Source: Maricaulis sp965228215 (GTDB lineage: Bacteria > Pseudomonadota > Alphaproteobacteria > Caulobacterales > Maricaulaceae). From it: DNA of 64,000 nucleotides. Location: NCBI GenBank assembly GCA_965228215.1, contig OZ245800.1:1984001-2048000 (forward strand), given 5' to 3'. The notes under the pieces are model-generated. The model saw only the letters and a list, made by a program, of their open reading frames with translations. It was not told the DNA's origin and searched no databases. Positions 8,584 to 18,688 of the stretch are shown piece by piece. Every line of letters starts with the position of its first letter. Position 1 is the stretch's first letter. A program made the position numbers and the translations under genes.

Positions 8584-10656
8584 CTAGAAATTGCGTGACC
8601 AGGTAAAGTCGAGCCGGTACGAGCGTGCCGGCTCGCTTACGCCTGCGAAAACACGCTCGTAATCTTCGTCGAACAGATTTTCGATACCCGCATTCACCGA
8701 CAGGCCGGACTCGGCGATCGGACGCCAGCGCGTATAGACATCGACCACGGCATAGCCGTCTCGATTGGCCGACGGGGTCGTGGTCTTGTCGAATTCACCC
8801 GCCCATTCCAGGCGGCTCCCGATCAGCCAGCGGTCCTCTTCCATCACCCAGCGGCCATCCAGGAAGACTCGTCGGGGCGTCAGGGATCCCAGCGGAGCGC
8901 CGGTGGCCACATCACGTCCGTCGACATCCGAGAACGTCCCGTCGAGCGAGAATGCGCCGCGCGCGAACGAGAATTGCGCTTCCACGCCGTCCAGCTCGGC
9001 CGTGCCGACATTGCGGCTTTGCGTCGTGCCCGCGTTACATGGCTGGAAGAAGGGTGGAACGAAACAGCTGAAGTCCGGGCGGAAATCGACGAAGAGGTCG
9101 ATCAGGTTTTCTGCCTCGGTGTCGAACCAGGATACCCGGAAGTCCAGCTGGTCGGCGAAATCGACGCGATCGCTCATATCCACGCGGAAACCGATTTCGA
9201 CCGTTTTGGTCTCTTCCGGCAGCAGGTTCGGATTGGCGATGAATTCATTCGTGATGAAGACCGGCGGCCCAAGCACGAAGTGCGGCAGCGAGAAGTGCGT
9301 GCCGTCGATATAGAGTTCATTGATCGACGGAGCGCGGAAGGCCTCTCCCCAGCTGGCGAAAATCGAGAAGCCGTCGATCGGCGCATAGGTCACGCCAAAG
9401 CGCGATGACGTCTTGTCGTTGGACGTGTTCGGCGCAACCGACGAGGTCGTGTCGAAACTGTCATTGCGAACACCCGGCAAGAGAACGATTTCGCCGGGCA
9501 GGCCGAACGGGGCCGGACCGGTCAGTTCGAGCTGGGCATACCAGGCAGAGAACTCGCTGGAGGCCGTCGGCGCGCCGCCTCGGACGCCGTTCGGGTCGGC
9601 GCTGTCGAAACCGACTTGCTCGTCTTCATAGTATTCGCCGCCGACGGTCAGACCTCCGTCAAACGTGCCGAGATCGAAGGCGAAGCGCTGGTCGGCGCGG
9701 ATGCCGGTCGTATCCAGGTCGCGTCGCAGCGAACGGTTGGCCGCGCGCTCGAATTCATCGACACCGTTCTCATTGCGATAGACGGTCACGTCGAGATCCA
9801 TCCACGACAGGGACGCGGGCTTGGCGCTGAAGCTCAGAGCCAGATTATTCGTGGTGACGTCTTTTTCTGCGAGCGCATTGAACGGGCCGACCACAGCACC
9901 GCCCTGGCCATTATTCGGTTCGACGACGTTAGACTCGAAGAATTGCCAGCTCAGCTCGGCGCGCAAACCTTCGGACATGTCGAGACCGAATTTCAGCAAG
10001 CCGGACAGGCTTTCATCTTCCGCCGGCAGGGAGGCACCGGAGCCCAGTTCGATATCGCCCGAGTGTCGGCGGGACAGGGAGGCTACGGCGTCAAAGGCAC
10101 CGGAGCGGCCATAGACTGACGCGGTTGCGCGGGTTTCCTCGTCGACCGAGCGATAGCCGGCGCCGAGATTGAAACCCCAGCTCTCGCCGCTTTCCAGCAG
10201 ATCGTGCGCCGAGGCCGTGCGGAAGGCGATGACACCCCCGGATGCACCCGAACCGTAGAGCGCCGAAGCCGGACCACGCACCGTTTCCACGCCGACCAGC
10301 AGAGCAGGGTCCACGAAGATCGCGCCGTCATGAGCGGAGGAGAAATTCTGTCGCGCGCCGTCGAGCAGGAGAAGCGTGTTGTCCCGGCCCTGGCCCCGAA
10401 GCGAGATCGTCTGGCCCGTGCGGCGGGGGCCACCAGCGATCTCGACACCGGCCTGGCCGCGCAGGAGGTCATCGAGGTCCGCGGGGCGGAGCAGGTCCAG
10501 GTCCTCGGCATCCACGATGTCCGCCATGCCCGGATAGATGTCCGCCTCGATCTGGGTGCGCGTGGCCTCGATGATGATGGTTTCAACCTCGGCATAGGCC
10601 ACAGGGGGCAGGGCGAGGGTGGTTGCGGCGACACCGCTCAGGAACAGAACTCTCAT
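8584..10656 (-). CDS. TonB-dependent outer membrane receptor, heme/hemoglobin type
   Basis: A 690-residue receptor with a signal peptide (MRVLFLSGVAATTLALPPVAYA). The plug domain (about 40-150) has LRGQAGVEIAGGPRR and RGQGRDNTLLLLDG, a 22-strand barrel follows, and the terminal residue is Phe (TWSRNF), as usual for outer membrane barrels. Barrel motifs FRAP (AFRAPSINELY) and NPNL (IANPNLLPEE) with histidines between them are hallmarks of heme/hemoglobin receptors of the HmuR/HemR type, so heme uptake is the likely role. The longer frame back to 10776 lacks a signal peptide at its start, so the ATG at 10656 is preferred. It is divergent from a DUF6607 lipoprotein across Fur-like boxes. Confidence 0.88.
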   Translation of the reverse strand: MRVLFLSGVAATTLALPPVAYAEVETIIIEATRTQIEADIYPGMADIVDAEDLDLLRPADLDDLLRGQAGVEIAGGPRRTGQTISLRGQGRDNTLLLLDGARQNFSSAHDGAIFVDPALLVGVETVRGPASALYGSGASGGVIAFRTASAHDLLESGESWGFNLGAGYRSVDEETRATASVYGRSGAFDAVASLSRRHSGDIELGSGASLPAEDESLSGLLKFGLDMSEGLRAELSWQFFESNVVEPNNGQGGAVVGPFNALAEKDVTTNNLALSFSAKPASLSWMDLDVTVYRNENGVDEFERAANRSLRRDLDTTGIRADQRFAFDLGTFDGGLTVGGEYYEDEQVGFDSADPNGVRGGAPTASSEFSAWYAQLELTGPAPFGLPGEIVLLPGVRNDSFDTTSSVAPNTSNDKTSSRFGVTYAPIDGFSIFASWGEAFRAPSINELYIDGTHFSLPHFVLGPPVFITNEFIANPNLLPEETKTVEIGFRVDMSDRVDFADQLDFRVSWFDTEAENLIDLFVDFRPDFSCFVPPFFQPCNAGTTQSRNVGTAELDGVEAQFSFARGAFSLDGTFSDVDGRDVATGAPLGSLTPRRVFLDGRWVMEEDRWLIGSRLEWAGEFDKTTTPSANRDGYAVVDVYTRWRPIAESGLSVNAGIENLFDEDYERVFAGVSEPARSYRLDFTWSRNF

Positions 10657-10669
10657 GACTCGTCTTTCT

Positions 10670-10684
10670 TGCGAATGATTTGCA
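10670..10684. promoter_or_regulatory. Fur-like box 1
   Basis: TGCGAATGATTTGCA is a 7-1-7 palindrome with 6 of 7 arm positions paired. It fits the classic TGATAAT-N-ATTATCA Fur pattern at the TG..AAT/ATT..CA positions. It lies 14 bp upstream of the receptor ATG and between two divergent genes of probable iron or heme function. Inferred from pattern and context. Confidence 0.5.
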
Positions 10685-10723
10685 GTTGGCGAGAGGTTTA
10701 GCCTTGCGTTTTGAGAATGCAAG

Positions 10724-10738
10724 TGCGAGTCGTTCGCA
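10724..10738. promoter_or_regulatory. Fur-like box 2
   Basis: TGCGAGTCGTTCGCA is a second 7-1-7 palindrome with perfect TGCGA/TCGCA outer arms. It lies 31 bp upstream of the DUF6607 ATG (10770). With box 1 it would allow coordinate iron repression of both divergent genes. Confidence 0.45.
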
Positions 10739-10769
10739 TATTGAGTTTTTCTGCACCGGGATTTTCGCG

Positions 10770-11780
10770 ATGTCACACAACATCACTCGTATTCGTCCGC
10801 TTGTTCTGAGCGCTCTTGCCGGCCTCGCCCTCACGGCCTGTGCCACGACAGACACGCAGATCGGCGCCGCCGCGATGCCTGCTCTCGAGATGACCGAGCG
10901 CAGCCAGGCCGAGTTCCAGCGCGACCGCGAGGCCATCCTGGCCATGCAGGGCGAATACGCTGTCACCTTTGATTTCCGGGAAATCGTTGCCATCGCACCC
11001 GGTTATGAACTGGCTGAACCCAAGCACACGCCCGCCCGCGAAGTCGTGATCGTCGTCGAGGACACGGGCGATTTCATCATGCTTCAGCATCTGCTTTTGG
11101 TCGGTCCGGACGATCAGCCCTTCATCGTCAAGCACTGGCGCCAGGACTGGCGCTATGAGCCGAGCCGTGTGCTGGCCTTCCAGGGCCATGACGAATGGGC
11201 GATGGAAGACGTGTCGGTCGCGGATCGTGCGGGCGCCTGGTCACAATCCGTCTACCAGGTCGATGACAGCCCGCGTTACGCAGCCGTCGCGCGGTGGCAA
11301 CACGATGAGGATGCCTCGACGTGGGAACCGCCGGTCTCCTGGCGTCCCTTACCGCGACGCGATGACACCACGCGTGATGATTACGACATGATCGCTGCCG
11401 TGAACCGGCATACCGTGACCGAGTGGGGCTGGATCCACGAACAGGACAATTCCAAGATTGCCCTGCGCGACGGAGAGCAGCGTGAGCTGGTCCGCGAAAT
11501 CGGCGTGAACACCTATACCCGCACCGATCTCGCTCGTGATGATGCGGCCCATTCTTACTGGGAAGCCACGGCTGATTACTGGGCGCTCGTGCGTGGGCGT
11601 TTCAATACGCTCGAAGCCGAAGCCAATCGTTTCCACATCGAAGATGATGCCGAGGGCACGCTGCTCTACGGACCGGTTCTTGAGGCCGGCCAGCGCATTC
11701 TTTTCGGCATGTCGGACACCAAGACCGCCTGGGCCGATGCACAGGCCTATCTCGACAGCCAGATCACCATCCAGGACTGA
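10770..11780 (+). CDS. DUF6607 family lipoprotein
   Basis: A 336-residue protein starting with a lipoprotein signal (LALTAC, lipobox Cys at about residue 28). The body matches what I recognise as the DUF6607 family: YAVTFDFREIVAIAPGYEL, FIVKHWRQDWRYEPSRVL, WSQSVYQVDDSPRYAAVARW and REIGVNTYTR. The function of the family is unknown. The ATG at 10770 is chosen because it opens the lipoprotein signal; the frame upstream to 10680 would bury it. The gene is divergent from the heme-receptor-like gene and shares its Fur-like control region, which suggests a role in heme or iron acquisition. That role is inference. Confidence 0.8.
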   Translation: MSHNITRIRPLVLSALAGLALTACATTDTQIGAAAMPALEMTERSQAEFQRDREAILAMQGEYAVTFDFREIVAIAPGYELAEPKHTPAREVVIVVEDTGDFIMLQHLLLVGPDDQPFIVKHWRQDWRYEPSRVLAFQGHDEWAMEDVSVADRAGAWSQSVYQVDDSPRYAAVARWQHDEDASTWEPPVSWRPLPRRDDTTRDDYDMIAAVNRHTVTEWGWIHEQDNSKIALRDGEQRELVREIGVNTYTRTDLARDDAAHSYWEATADYWALVRGRFNTLEAEANRFHIEDDAEGTLLYGPVLEAGQRILFGMSDTKTAWADAQAYLDSQITIQD

Positions 11781-11797
11781 TCGGCAGACAAGCTCCT

Positions 11798-11825
11798 GCA
11801 CGGCCCCTTCCCAGGGGGGCTGTGC
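11798..11825 (+). terminator. Possible terminator hairpin after the DUF6607 gene
   Basis: A 10-bp stem with one G-T pair (GCACGGCCCC, 11798-11807, with GGGGCTGTGC, 11816-11825) lies 17 bp after the stop. No T-run follows, so this is only a likely stem-loop, not a classic intrinsic terminator. Confidence 0.35.
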
Positions 11826-11894
11826 CGCAGGGGGCGGGTGTTAAGCGCAAACTCGGCACTCGTCCCCTGTGAACTTGCATTGAAACCGATGTGG

Positions 11895-12218
11895 TCAGCG
11901 CTGACCGTATCGACGTTTCGCGCCGAAGATCACACCGATCATGATCAGGTAGATCGCAAGGCGCAGCAGCACGACAACCCCGCCGCGCTCGTCGAGGCGT
12001 GCGAAGGCGAAGTCGAAGGCGAAATCGGCCGGCACGCCGGTCGCGATGCGATAGAAGAAGGGTGCAATGGCATCCAGCAGGAAGGCAATTGCGGCGGCGC
12101 CGGGCAATTGCGGCCATTTGCGCATGATCAGTGCCGCCACCAGCGACAGGACCACGATCAGCCACCAGTCGTAAGGCGTGAACGCGTTGGCGAGACGGTC
12201 ACCCATTGAATCGTACAT
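11895..12218 (-). CDS. Small inner membrane protein, unknown function
   Basis: A 107-residue protein with three hydrophobic stretches: about residues 17-33 (WWLIVVLSLVAALIM), 40-55 and 82-100 (LLRLAIYLIMIGVIF). It ends with a basic tail (AKRRYGQR). No family is recognised. It lies 42 bp downstream of flhG on the same strand and may be the last gene of that transcript, but nothing links it to flagella beyond position. Confidence 0.7.
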   Translation of the reverse strand: MYDSMGDRLANAFTPYDWWLIVVLSLVAALIMRKWPQLPGAAAIAFLLDAIAPFFYRIATGVPADFAFDFAFARLDERGGVVVLLRLAIYLIMIGVIFGAKRRYGQR

Positions 12219-12260
12219 AACTACAGCGCTCCCCAGCGCGACTTGTCCCCGGGGATGAGT

Positions 12261-13061
12261 TTACGCGGCTTCCTTGCCGCGCGCGAGTGTTCCCGCAAGC
12301 GTCTGGAAATCCTTGGCCGCATCGCAATCCGGCGCCCGCACGGCAACGGCGGTCTGGTTCCGGATGGCTGCCGGCACTGTGGCATCCTGACGGATCACCC
12401 CGGCGAGGGTGGGTGTGAAGCTCAGGAAGGACTCGCAGGTCTTCCGGAAAGCCCCGAAGGCTTCATGAGCTGCATCGAGATTCGGTGCGTTATTGATCAC
12501 GACGAGCGGCGAGGCGCCGTCATCATGCAGGCGCAGCGTCTTCACGAAGGCATAGGCGTCGGTCAGCGAGGTCGGCTCGTCATTGATCACGATGATCACG
12601 TCATCGGCGGTCAGCGCCAGGCGGACCGTGGATTTGTCGGCGCCGGCTGCCAGATCGAGGATGGCGCGGTCATAGGACAGGGCGAGGGCGGCAACACCAC
12701 TGGCCAGCTTGGTCAGGCCGGGCCCGGACAGATTGGCCAGCGCGCCAGAACCCGACCGGCCGGAGATGACGTCGAAGCCGCCGCGCTCGTGAATGCCGCC
12801 GATTGCCGGCGATACCGCATCCTTCAGCTTGACCTTGCCATTGATGACGCTGGTGATGTCGGCCTTGGGCGTGATGCCCAGCTGGACATCGATATTGGCC
12901 ATGCCCAGATCGCCGTCGACCAGTAGAACCTGCTCGCCCATCATCGAGAGGGCGCGTGACATGCCGATCGACAGGGTCGTCTTGCCGACACCGCCCTTGC
13001 CGGAAGCGATGGCGAGAATGCGTCCCGCGGAACGGTGATCAGGGGCTGATGCCAGTCTCAT
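12261..13061 (-). CDS. flhG: MinD/ParA-like ATPase FlhG (FleN)
   Basis: A 266-residue SIMIBI ATPase. The deviant Walker A is ASGKGGVGKTT (about 19-29), the DGDLGMANID motif is typical of FlhG, and the switch/Walker B strand is ILDLAAGAD. FlhG limits flagellar number by acting on the GTPase FlhF. It overlaps flhF by 4 bp, the usual flhF-flhG pairing. The N-terminus is short but keeps a basic lead before the P-loop. Confidence 0.9.
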   Translation of the reverse strand: MRLASAPDHRSAGRILAIASGKGGVGKTTLSIGMSRALSMMGEQVLLVDGDLGMANIDVQLGITPKADITSVINGKVKLKDAVSPAIGGIHERGGFDVISGRSGSGALANLSGPGLTKLASGVAALALSYDRAILDLAAGADKSTVRLALTADDVIIVINDEPTSLTDAYAFVKTLRLHDDGASPLVVINNAPNLDAAHEAFGAFRKTCESFLSFTPTLAGVIRQDATVPAAIRNQTAVAVRAPDCDAAKDFQTLAGTLARGKEAA

Positions 13062-14053
13062 TGATAGGTCTCACGGGGTTTCGGCGCACTGTCATCCATC
13101 AGGGCGCGCGCAATGCGCAGCGGCGTGGCCGGGGCCAGTCCGCTGCCAATGAAGGGGGTGTCTGAAATCTGGGCGAAAGCCAGGCCTGTCTCGCCAACGC
13201 CGAGAATGGCGCCGAGACGGCGGGCGCAGTCCAGTTTCACGGGAATACAGCGTCCGGCTCCGATCGAGGCGAAGAGTGAGGCGGCGTCCTCGGCGTCTTC
13301 CGGTGTCAGGCCGGCGTCGAAGACATAGACAATCTCGGCATCCGCTGCGTCGGCAAAGGCCAGCGTCATGTCGAGGTCGTCGAGCTCGAACGGGTTGGCG
13401 GCCGGACTGTCGATCAGGACCGGCCCGGTCAGTTTGGCGATCGTGTCGGCCATTTCGCGCGGATCGTCGACGGCGATGAAACCGGCACCCATTTTCTGGG
13501 CCAGATCCTGCAGGCGCGCATCGGCGCCGGCGCGTTCACCGTCACAGGAAATCAGGGTCGGCGTGGCACCGGCGGCCACGCAGCGCGCTGCGGTCTTGGC
13601 GAGCGCCGAGGTCTTGCCCACGCCGGGCGTTCCGGCGAACAGGATCGGGAATTCGGGAACCGCCGGGATCGGCAGGAAGGAGTAGCGCGCCTCGATGGCA
13701 TGGGCGAGCCGGGCAATCGCTTCACCGTCGGACAGGTCTTGTGCCGACTTCATCAGCGCCTGTGCGGCAATGCCGGGCGAGCGGTGATAACCCAGCGCGC
13801 GCAGCATGCGGTTCATCTGCTGGTCTTCGAGATCACCGCGTTCGATCTCGGCTTCCTCGGCCAGACGTTCCGAGCGCTCGCGCACCTGTTCGTCCGCCTC
13901 GACCCGGTGATCCGCCTCGGTGGCAGCGCGCACCTGGACGCCGCCTTCCGGTGCATCGGTCGTGGCGATGATGACGGCGTCGGGACCCATGTCGCGACGC
14001 ACGTCAGACATCGCTTGAGTCAGAGTCTCGGCGGTGTAGGTCTTCAGGCGCAT
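13058..14053 (-). CDS. flhF: SRP-type GTPase FlhF
   Basis: A 331-residue SRP-family GTPase that sets the polar site of flagellum assembly. An N-terminal B domain starts with the FlhF signature MRLKTYTAETLTQAM and MGPDAVIIAT. The NG domain has the P-loop GTPGVGKTSALAK (about 128-140). The G3 region reads LIDSPAANP in place of DTAG, and G4 reads VKLD in place of TKxD, both divergent. It lies 32 bp downstream of flhA and is coupled to flhG. Confidence 0.9.
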   Translation of the reverse strand: MRLKTYTAETLTQAMSDVRRDMGPDAVIIATTDAPEGGVQVRAATEADHRVEADEQVRERSERLAEEAEIERGDLEDQQMNRMLRALGYHRSPGIAAQALMKSAQDLSDGEAIARLAHAIEARYSFLPIPAVPEFPILFAGTPGVGKTSALAKTAARCVAAGATPTLISCDGERAGADARLQDLAQKMGAGFIAVDDPREMADTIAKLTGPVLIDSPAANPFELDDLDMTLAFADAADAEIVYVFDAGLTPEDAEDAASLFASIGAGRCIPVKLDCARRLGAILGVGETGLAFAQISDTPFIGSGLAPATPLRIARALMDDSAPKPRETYQ

Positions 14054-14084
14054 AGAGGGCTCATCACCGTAAAACTAGTCGTTA

Positions 14085-16211
14085 TCAGCCGACATGGCCC
14101 AGAGTGTTCAGACGCGCGCTCGGATGGATTTCATTCTGAGACATGACCGTCGTCTGGGGACGGAAACGCTCAACCAGCGAACGCACATACGGACGAATCA
14201 GTGGGCTCGTCAGCAGTACAGGTACATGACCCTGTGCCCCAGCGGTTTCAAAACCGTTTCTAACGGCATCCACAAATTCGTGCAGTTTGGTCGGGGCGAG
14301 GGCGAGCTGTTTGCGGTCGCCTTCACCAATCAGGCTCTCATGGAAGGCTTGTTCCCATTGCGGCGAAAGGGCCAGGACCGGCAGATTGCCGTCCAGCGCC
14401 TGGTTGAAGTGGCAGATCTGGCGGGCGAGACGGCCGCGCACATGTTCCACGATGGCGTCGAGGTGCGAAGTTGTGGCGCTGGCTTCGGCGATGCCCTCGA
14501 TGATGGTCGGCAGGTCTCGGATCGAGATGCGTTCCTTGATCAGTGATTGCAGCACGCGCTGGATACCGGCGCGGCTGATCTGGGCCGGTGCGATGTCCTC
14601 GACCAGTTTCTTGTGTTCCTTGGAGAGCTTGTCGATCAGCTTCTCGACCTCGGCGTAGGAGAGGAGGTCCGACATGTTGTCGCGCAGGATCTCGGTCAGA
14701 TGAGTCACCAGGACGGCCGCCGGTTCCACGATGGTGTAGCCGCGGAAGGTGGCTTCCTCGCGGGCGGCCTCGTCGATCCAGGTGGCGGGCAGGCCGAAGG
14801 CCGGCTCTTTCACATGATCGCCGGGCATATCGATCTGCATGCCGGCCGGATCCATGACCAGGAGCTTGCCCAGTTGCAGATCGCCCTTGCCGGCATCGAG
14901 TTCCTTCACCCGGATACCGTACTCGGTGTGACCGAGCTGCATGTTGTCGACGATGCGGACCGCCGGAGTGACGAAGCCCATCTCCTGCGCCAGCGAGCGG
15001 CGCAGGGCACGGATCTGGTCGGTCAGCTTCCGGCCTTCCACATCATTGATCAGCGGCAGCAGACCGTAGCCGAGCTCGATCTTGAGCTCGTCCATGGCGA
15101 GGCTTTCCTCGATCGGCGCTTCGGCATCAGTCGGGGTCTCTTCTTCAGTCTCGGCTATCGCTTCGGCGGCTTCTGCTGCCGCTCGTTCCGCAACGGCATT
15201 CCTGTTGAACCAGGCGAGCGCACCGGCGCCCGCGCCCATCATGGCGAAGGGGATGAAGGGCATGCCCGGCAGGACGCCGACCATGAAGGCCACGCCCGAT
15301 ACCAGCCCAAGGCCCGTCGGGTTCGCGGTCAGCTGGCCGAAGACGGCCTTGTCGGCCTCGCCCTCGACACCGGCCTTGGAGACCAGCAGGCCCGCGGCGA
15401 CCGAGATAATCAGGGCCGGGATCTGCGAGACCAGGCCGTCACCAATGGTCAGGGCGGAATAGGAGGTTGCGGCGTCGCCGAAGCTCATGCCGGATTGCGC
15501 CACACCGATAATGATGCCGCCGATCAGATTGATCCCGGTGATCATCAGGCCGGCCATGGCATCGCCGCGCACGAATTTGGAGGCACCATCCATGGCGCCG
15601 AAGAAATTGCTCTCGCCCTCGAGAGACTTGCGGCGCTCGCGGGCCTCGTCCTCGGTGATCAGTCCGGCGGACAGATCGGCGTCGATCGCCATCTGTTTGC
15701 CGGGCATGGCATCGAGGGTGAAACGGGCGGCGACTTCGGCGATACGGCCGGAACCCTTGGTGATCACGACGAAATTCACGATCACAAGGATGGCGAACAC
15801 GATCACGCCGATGACGACATTGCCCTGCATGACAAAACCGCCGAAGGCCTCAATCACCTGGCCCGCCGCGTCCGTGCCCTCATGCCCCTTTGAAAGGATA
15901 AGGCGGGTGGAGGCGATGTTCAGACCCAGCCGGAGCAGGGTCGTAATCAGCAGCACGGCCGGAAAAGCCGAGAATTCCAGCGGTTTCTTGATGAAGAGCG
16001 CCGTCATCAGGACGAGCACGGAGAGCGAGATCGATGTGGCCAGCGAGAGGTCCAGAAGGACACTCGGCATGGGCAGCATCAGCATCACTAGGATGCCGAG
16101 AATACCCACGGCCAGCGCGACATCACCCTTGAGGACGCGGTTCAGGAAATCCTGAAAGCTGAAGCCACCGCCGGCGGCGGGGCCTGGAGAAGAGGCGGGC
16201 GTGTCGACCAA
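14085..16211 (-). CDS. flhA: Flagellar export gate protein FlhA
   Basis: A 708-residue FHIPEP-family membrane protein of the type III export gate. An N-terminal half with eight membrane segments (about 30-330) includes LLITTLLRLGLNIASTRLIL and the cytoplasmic loop RFTLDAMPGKQMAIDADL. The C-terminal half is the chaperone-docking domain (YTIVEPAAVLVTHLTEIL). Length is normal. It lies 17 bp downstream of flbD on the same strand. Confidence 0.97.
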   Translation of the reverse strand: MVDTPASSPGPAAGGGFSFQDFLNRVLKGDVALAVGILGILVMLMLPMPSVLLDLSLATSISLSVLVLMTALFIKKPLEFSAFPAVLLITTLLRLGLNIASTRLILSKGHEGTDAAGQVIEAFGGFVMQGNVVIGVIVFAILVIVNFVVITKGSGRIAEVAARFTLDAMPGKQMAIDADLSAGLITEDEARERRKSLEGESNFFGAMDGASKFVRGDAMAGLMITGINLIGGIIIGVAQSGMSFGDAATSYSALTIGDGLVSQIPALIISVAAGLLVSKAGVEGEADKAVFGQLTANPTGLGLVSGVAFMVGVLPGMPFIPFAMMGAGAGALAWFNRNAVAERAAAEAAEAIAETEEETPTDAEAPIEESLAMDELKIELGYGLLPLINDVEGRKLTDQIRALRRSLAQEMGFVTPAVRIVDNMQLGHTEYGIRVKELDAGKGDLQLGKLLVMDPAGMQIDMPGDHVKEPAFGLPATWIDEAAREEATFRGYTIVEPAAVLVTHLTEILRDNMSDLLSYAEVEKLIDKLSKEHKKLVEDIAPAQISRAGIQRVLQSLIKERISIRDLPTIIEGIAEASATTSHLDAIVEHVRGRLARQICHFNQALDGNLPVLALSPQWEQAFHESLIGEGDRKQLALAPTKLHEFVDAVRNGFETAGAQGHVPVLLTSPLIRPYVRSLVERFRPQTTVMSQNEIHPSARLNTLGHVG

Positions 16212-16228
16212 GATCTAGCTCGTCAGGT

Positions 16229-17599
<1,371 letters not shown>

Positions 17600-17637
17600 G
17601 GCGTCTGCTCCCTTTCTCTAACCTGTCTCCGGACCCG

Positions 17638-18009
17638 CTAAGCGGTGTCCCCGTCCTTGATGATTTCCGTCATGGTCACGCCGAGCCGGTCGTCGACAAC
17701 GACGACTTCGCCACGAGCGACCAGTCGGTTATTCACATAAATATCAATAGCTTCGCCGATTTTTCGGTCGAGCTCGACAACCGATCCGGCTGTCAGCTTC
17801 AGAAGCGAATTCACATCGATCAGCGCCTTGCCGAGCACGGCGGACACGTTGACGGGAACCTCGAAGACCGGCGCCAGGTCGGCGGCCGCCTTCTCTTCCT
17901 CTTCCATCATCGCATCGGCGGGCAGGGCCTCTTCCGGCTGCTCGACCGGAACCGGCGCCGTTTCCTCGCCGTCGAATTCCGGCAGATCGAAATTATTGTC
18001 GTCACCCAT
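17638..18009 (-). CDS. fliN: Flagellar motor switch protein FliN
   Basis: A 123-residue protein with an acidic, variable N-terminus (1-50) and a C-terminal SpoA domain: VPVNVSAVLGKALIDVNSLL, GSVVELDRKIGEAIDIYVN and VARGEVVVVDDRLGVTMTEI. It forms the C-ring with FliG and FliM. It lies in the fliF-fliG-fliH-fliN-flbD order typical of Caulobacter relatives. Confidence 0.95.
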   Translation of the reverse strand: MGDDNNFDLPEFDGEETAPVPVEQPEEALPADAMMEEEEKAAADLAPVFEVPVNVSAVLGKALIDVNSLLKLTAGSVVELDRKIGEAIDIYVNNRLVARGEVVVVDDRLGVTMTEIIKDGDTA

Positions 18010-18020
18010 ATCGGGCCTCC

Positions 18021-18686
18021 TTACGCTGCCGACTGGCCGGCAGCCGTGTCATCCGCCTGCTGGGCGGGAATTTCTTCTTCAAGCGGCGCGGTGTTCAGCC
18101 AGCGCTCGACGATTTCATTGAGGCGCGCCTCGATTTCGGTGGCAGAGCGCTCGATCGCGCCCGCGCCCCATTCCAGGCGCACATCGGCATGCATCATGCC
18201 GTCCTCGCCGCGAACCATGATCGCGCCGTCAAAACCGGCATCACGCGCGGTCTTTTCGAGACGCCCAGCGAGTTCCTCGACCAGTTCCGGATTGCAGCGG
18301 ACCGAGAGTTTCGGCTCGGCGCGCAGGTCGGCGACTGCCTCGGCAGCCAGCTGGTCGATCGTTTCCAGCGGATAGGACTCGAGAGCGGCCCCGGCGATCT
18401 TGCGGGCGGCGGCAATGGCCAGCACGGCGGCGCTCTGGCGGAGCGCCTCGGATTCACCAGCCAAGCGGGCGAGGATCAGCTGCATCTGCGAGGCGACGGC
18501 CTGCAGTGCGTCAGCACAGCGGCCTTCTTCCATCTCGCGGCCTTCCTCCACACCCCACATGCGTGCGGCATCGACATCGTCCTGGGTGAAGAAGCGCTTG
18601 TAGCTCTCACCCTCACGGAGGATTTCGCCGTTCTCGTCGAACTCGGTATCGAAATCGAATTTCATCGGTTTCATGGCGACATCCAT
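18021..18686 (-). CDS. fliH: Flagellar export stator FliH (FlbE-like)
   Basis: A 221-residue protein placed between fliG and fliN, where Caulobacter carries flbE/fliH. The helical N-terminal half (DDVDAARMWGVEEGREMEEG) and the C-terminal domain (DVRLEWGAGAIERSATEIEARLNEIVERWL) resemble FliH, the peripheral stator that holds FliI. The sequence is weakly conserved in the family, so the call leans on synteny. It overlaps neither neighbour; spacing to fliG is 2 bp. Confidence 0.85.
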   Translation of the reverse strand: MDVAMKPMKFDFDTEFDENGEILREGESYKRFFTQDDVDAARMWGVEEGREMEEGRCADALQAVASQMQLILARLAGESEALRQSAAVLAIAAARKIAGAALESYPLETIDQLAAEAVADLRAEPKLSVRCNPELVEELAGRLEKTARDAGFDGAIMVRGEDGMMHADVRLEWGAGAIERSATEIEARLNEIVERWLNTAPLEEEIPAQQADDTAAGQSAA

Positions 18687-18688
18687 CC

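Noticed and set aside
14547..15893. 448-codon plus-strand open frame
   Set aside because: Shadow of flhA; flhA is unmistakable on the minus strand.
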